A stretch of 7,756 nt of DNA from positions 1 through 7,756 of the forward strand of contig JALAGW010000104.1 in assembly GCA_022712235.1 (NCBI GenBank). The letters run 5' to 3'. Below the pieces are notes generated by a model. The model ran no database searches, had not been told where the DNA came from, and saw nothing but the letters and a program-made list of their open reading frames with translations. Positions 6,081 to 7,756 of this stretch are shown one piece after another (the stretch's first letter is position 1; every line of letters starts with the position of its first letter). A program made the translations under genes and the position numbers. The stretch is from Brevundimonas sp. Lineage in GTDB: Bacteria; Pseudomonadota; Alphaproteobacteria; Caulobacterales; Caulobacteraceae.

Positions 6081-6148
6081 AGCCGGTCTCGCCTCTACGC
6101 CTCGCCAGCGAGGCTTCTCTCAGGAGACGGGGAGGCAAGGCGCCGGTT
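6081..6148 (+). other. Possible structured leader upstream of the DUF3297 gene
   Basis: Within the 200-nt gap 6007-6206 several pairings nest. AGCCGG (6081-6086) pairs with CCGGTT (6143-6148, one G-U). GCCTC (6091-6095) pairs with GAGGC (6132-6136). A perfect inverted repeat GCCTCGC/GCGAGGC (6099-6105, 6108-6114) and a small hairpin TCTC/GAGA (6116-6119, 6124-6127) lie inside. Together they could form a three-way-junction fold. No U-run follows, so it is not a standard terminator. GC-rich DNA yields such pairings by chance and I cannot compute stability. Nothing else is recognisable in the gap. Confidence 0.3.
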
Positions 6149-6206
6149 GTCGCCACGCCGCTACGCAGCTATTCAGCGCGCTTCGATTTTCATGAGGCCC
6201 TTCGCC

Positions 6207-6446
6207 ATGTCCGACGCCCTGCCTGATCGCCTCTCGGTCGATCCCGACAGCCCCTTCCACGACGCCGACCTGCTGATGCGCGGCGTGGGCATCCGCTTCA
6301 AGGGCGAGGAAAAGACCAATGTCGAGGAATATTGCGTCTCCGAGGGCTGGGTCCGTCTGGCCGTCGGCAACCGCGTCGACCGTCGCGGCAAGGCCCTGAC
6401 CGTCAAGCTGCAAGGCCCGGTCGAGCCCTTCCTCAAGGGCGAGTGA
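6207..6446 (+). CDS. DUF3297 family small protein
   Basis: The gene encodes 79 residues, the normal size for this family. The sequence shows the family's hallmark stretches: LPDRLSVDPDSPFH near the start, MRGVGIRFKGEEKTNVEEYC in the middle, then SEGWVRLAVG and LTVKLQGPVEP near the end. It is a conserved soluble protein of proteobacteria, often annotated as a glutathione peroxidase-like or hypothetical protein; its function is not known to me and no catalytic motif stands out. The start at ATG 6207 is preferred because related proteins begin MSD and because GAGG lies 9 nt upstream at 6194-6197. An ATG at 6192 and a TTG at 6147 are in frame but have no family support. It looks monocistronic, with sizeable gaps on both sides, and is not obviously linked to the flagellar genes. 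Confidence 0.9.
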   Translation: MSDALPDRLSVDPDSPFHDADLLMRGVGIRFKGEEKTNVEEYCVSEGWVRLAVGNRVDRRGKALTVKLQGPVEPFLKGE

Positions 6447-6459
6447 TTTCCACCCTTGT

Positions 6460-6496
6460 GGGCGTAGCCTGAGGCTTTCGGTCGCAGGCTTCGCCC
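6460..6496 (+). repeat. 12-bp-arm inverted repeat (hairpin) between DUF3297 and peptidase genes
   Basis: GGGCGTAGCCTG (6460-6471) and CAGGCTTCGCCC (6485-6496) pair over 11 of 12 positions with a single T-T mismatch, around a 13-nt loop. It begins 13 nt after the DUF3297 stop codon, the position of a terminator. However, the bases after it are GCTAGGGTCC rather than a T-run, so intrinsic termination would be inefficient. Because it touches a possible -10 element, it could instead be an operator or simply a transcript-end stabilising stem. Confidence 0.6.
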
Positions 6497-6504
6497 GCTA
6501 GGGT
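6476..6504 (+). promoter_or_regulatory. Candidate housekeeping promoter of the M28 peptidase gene
   Basis: GCTAGGGT at 6497-6504 resembles the GCTANAWC -10 element of Caulobacter-type housekeeping promoters, about 34 nt before the peptidase ATG. A poor -35 match, TTTCGG, lies around 6476-6481. A start near 6510 would leave a leader of roughly 28 nt containing the GGGAGG ribosome site. A GAGTC (GANTC, the CcrM methylation target in this group) lies at 6520-6524 in that leader. The -35 is weak, so this is tentative. Confidence 0.3.
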
Positions 6505-6537
6505 CCGCGCCTTCTTTGTGAGTCTGGGAGGCGCTCC

Positions 6538-7756
6538 ATGTCGTTCAACGCCCGTCTGATGGCCGCCAGCGCGATCGCGCTCGGCCTGATCGCCACGCCG
6601 GTTCTGGCGCAGGACGCCAGGACCATTCGCGCCGCCGAGCAGGTGCGCGATACGGCCCTTCAGGGCAACATCGCCCTCGACTACGTCACCCAGATCACCA
6701 CTCGCTTCGGCGCCCGTCCGGCGGGCTCGCGCTCGGAACAGGCAGCCGCCGACTGGGCCGCCGACTATATGCGCGCCCACGGTTTCCAGAACGTCCGCAT
6801 CGAACAGTTCCCGCTGGTGGGCTGGGAGCGGGGCGAGGAGAGCGCCGAACTGCTGGGCGCCCGCCCGCAGAAGCTGGTCGCCGCCGCCCTGGGCCACTCC
6901 ATCGCCACCCCCGCCAGCGGCATCGAAGCTGACGTGGTCTTCTTCGACGGGCTGGACGCCCTGCTGGCCGCGCCGGTCGGCTCGCTGAACGGCAAGATCG
7001 CCGTGATCGACGGCGGCCAGATGGTGCGGATGCAGGACGGCTCGGGCTATGGCTCGCTGTCGCGCATTCGCGGGACCGGTCCGACCGAGGCCGCCAAGCG
7101 CGGCGCTGTGGCCTTCGTGATGCGCTCGGCCGGTTCGGACGAACACCGCATGCCGCACACCGGCACCACCCGCTATGTCGAGGGCAAGGTGCCGCTGCCG
7201 TCGTTTGCGCTCAGCGCCCCGGACGCCGATCAGATCGCGCGGCTGGTGAAGATGGGCGAGCCGGTGCGGCTGCGCCTGAAATCCACCGCCCACACCTATC
7301 AGACCCACAGCCAGAACGTGATCGGCGACATCGTCGGCGCGACGCGCCCTGACGAGATCATCGTCCTGGGCTCGCACATGGACAGCTGGGATCTGGGCAC
7401 GGGCGCCATCGACGATGCGGCGGGCGGCGCCATCACCCTGGCCGCGGCCAAGCTGATCGCCGAACAGGGCCGTCCGGGCCGCACCGTGCGTGTGGTCCTC
7501 TATGGATCGGAAGAGGTGGCCCAGCCGACCGACACCGGCAACGGCGGCGGCGCCTACTTGCGCAACATCGGCGCGGCGGGCGTCGAGAAGCACGTCATCG
7601 CCGGCGAGAGCGACTTCGGCGCCGACCGCGTCTACGCCCTGGGCCTGCCGCCCGGTTCGCAGAACACGGACTTCGCCAAGATCGCCCTGCGGGTCCTGCA
7701 TCCCCTGGGCGTGCTGCCGGGCGAGGCGGAGCTGTTCGGCGGCGTCGACATCGGCC
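6538..7756 (+). CDS. Exported M28 family zinc aminopeptidase with PA domain (3' end missing)
   Basis: The gene is open from ATG 6538 to the window end (406 codons visible), preceded by GGGAGG 6 nt upstream. Residues 1-24 are a Sec signal peptide with cleavage after VLA, so the enzyme acts in the periplasm or outside the cell. An N-terminal helical part (ITTRFGARPAGS) is followed by a protease-associated insertion at about 130-255. The M28 catalytic domain then shows its metal and active-site residues: H280 and D282 in GSHMDSWD, D292 in GAIDDAAGG, E325-E326 in YGSEEV, and D359 in GESDFGAD. The last zinc-binding histidine should lie beyond the edge. Such enzymes release N-terminal amino acids or dipeptides using two zinc ions. 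Substrate cannot be told from sequence. It is unrelated to the flagellar operon except by position. Confidence 0.93.
   Translation, partial: MSFNARLMAASAIALGLIATPVLAQDARTIRAAEQVRDTALQGNIALDYVTQITTRFGARPAGSRSEQAAADWAADYMRAHGFQNVRIEQFPLVGWERGEESAELLGARPQKLVAAALGHSIATPASGIEADVVFFDGLDALLAAPVGSLNGKIAVIDGGQMVRMQDGSGYGSLSRIRGTGPTEAAKRGAVAFVMRSAGSDEHRMPHTGTTRYVEGKVPLPSFALSAPDADQIARLVKMGEPVRLRLKSTAHTYQTHSQNVIGDIVGATRPDEIIVLGSHMDSWDLGTGAIDDAAGGAITLAAAKLIAEQGRPGRTVRVVLYGSEEVAQPTDTGNGGGAYLRNIGAAGVEKHVIAGESDFGADRVYALGLPPGSQNTDFAKIALRVLHPLGVLPGEAELFGGVDIG

Noticed and set aside
6081..6160. tRNA-like pairing ending in a CCA-like triplet upstream of DUF3297
   Set aside because: No D-arm, anticodon-arm or T-arm consensus (no GTTCRANNC) and wrong arm spacing.
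6433..7701. 422-codon minus-strand frame opposite the M28 peptidase gene
   Set aside because: The plus strand carries an intact signal peptide and all expected M28 motifs, so the reverse frame is a shadow.

Overview
The window is GC-rich (about two thirds G+C by eye) and carries a flagellar locus of alphaproteobacterial type. The gene order flgF-flgG-flgA-flgH running left, divergent from fliL-fliM-(pflI-like)-motE running right, matches what I recall of the Caulobacter crescentus arrangement. With the protein features and the sigma-54/CtrA-like promoter motifs, this points to Caulobacteraceae. Brevundimonas is my best guess at genus, by impression only. No search was run.

Left arm (minus strand, 2477 to 1): flgF, flgG, flgA and the 5' end of flgH (cut by the window edge) lie 11-17 nt apart and look like one operon for distal rod and L/P-ring assembly. 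A near-perfect sigma-54 promoter (-24 GG and -12 GC at 2518/2517 and 2506/2505) sits just before flgF.

Divergent control region (2478-2650): besides the sigma-54 promoter it holds a CtrA-type box (2594-2609) placed to drive fliL. An inverted repeat (2575-2589) lies between them, where a sigma-54 activator such as FlbD could bind. This fits a cascade in which an early CtrA-dependent promoter (fliLM) and a later sigma-54 promoter (flgFGAH) share one intergenic region.

Right arm (plus strand, 2651 to 6006): fliL, fliM and a coiled-coil membrane protein that I take for the polar flagellar placement factor PflI are packed with 1-2 nt gaps. A 116-nt spacer follows, holding two tandem copies of a nested hairpin with compensatory base changes, and then a MotE-like gene with a long Ala/Pro tail.

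Beyond the flagellar genes (6007-7756): a 200-nt spacer with a possible RNA fold leads to a small DUF3297 gene. A 91-nt spacer with a strong hairpin next to a possible -10 element leads to an exported M28 zinc peptidase cut by the right edge.

I see no tRNA, rRNA, insertion sequence, CRISPR array or other mobile element, and no gene-free stretch longer than about 200 bases. The protein-coding content looks ordinary for this lineage. The points most worth following up are the intergenic structures, above all the duplicated hairpin before motE and the layered promoter region between flgF and fliL.
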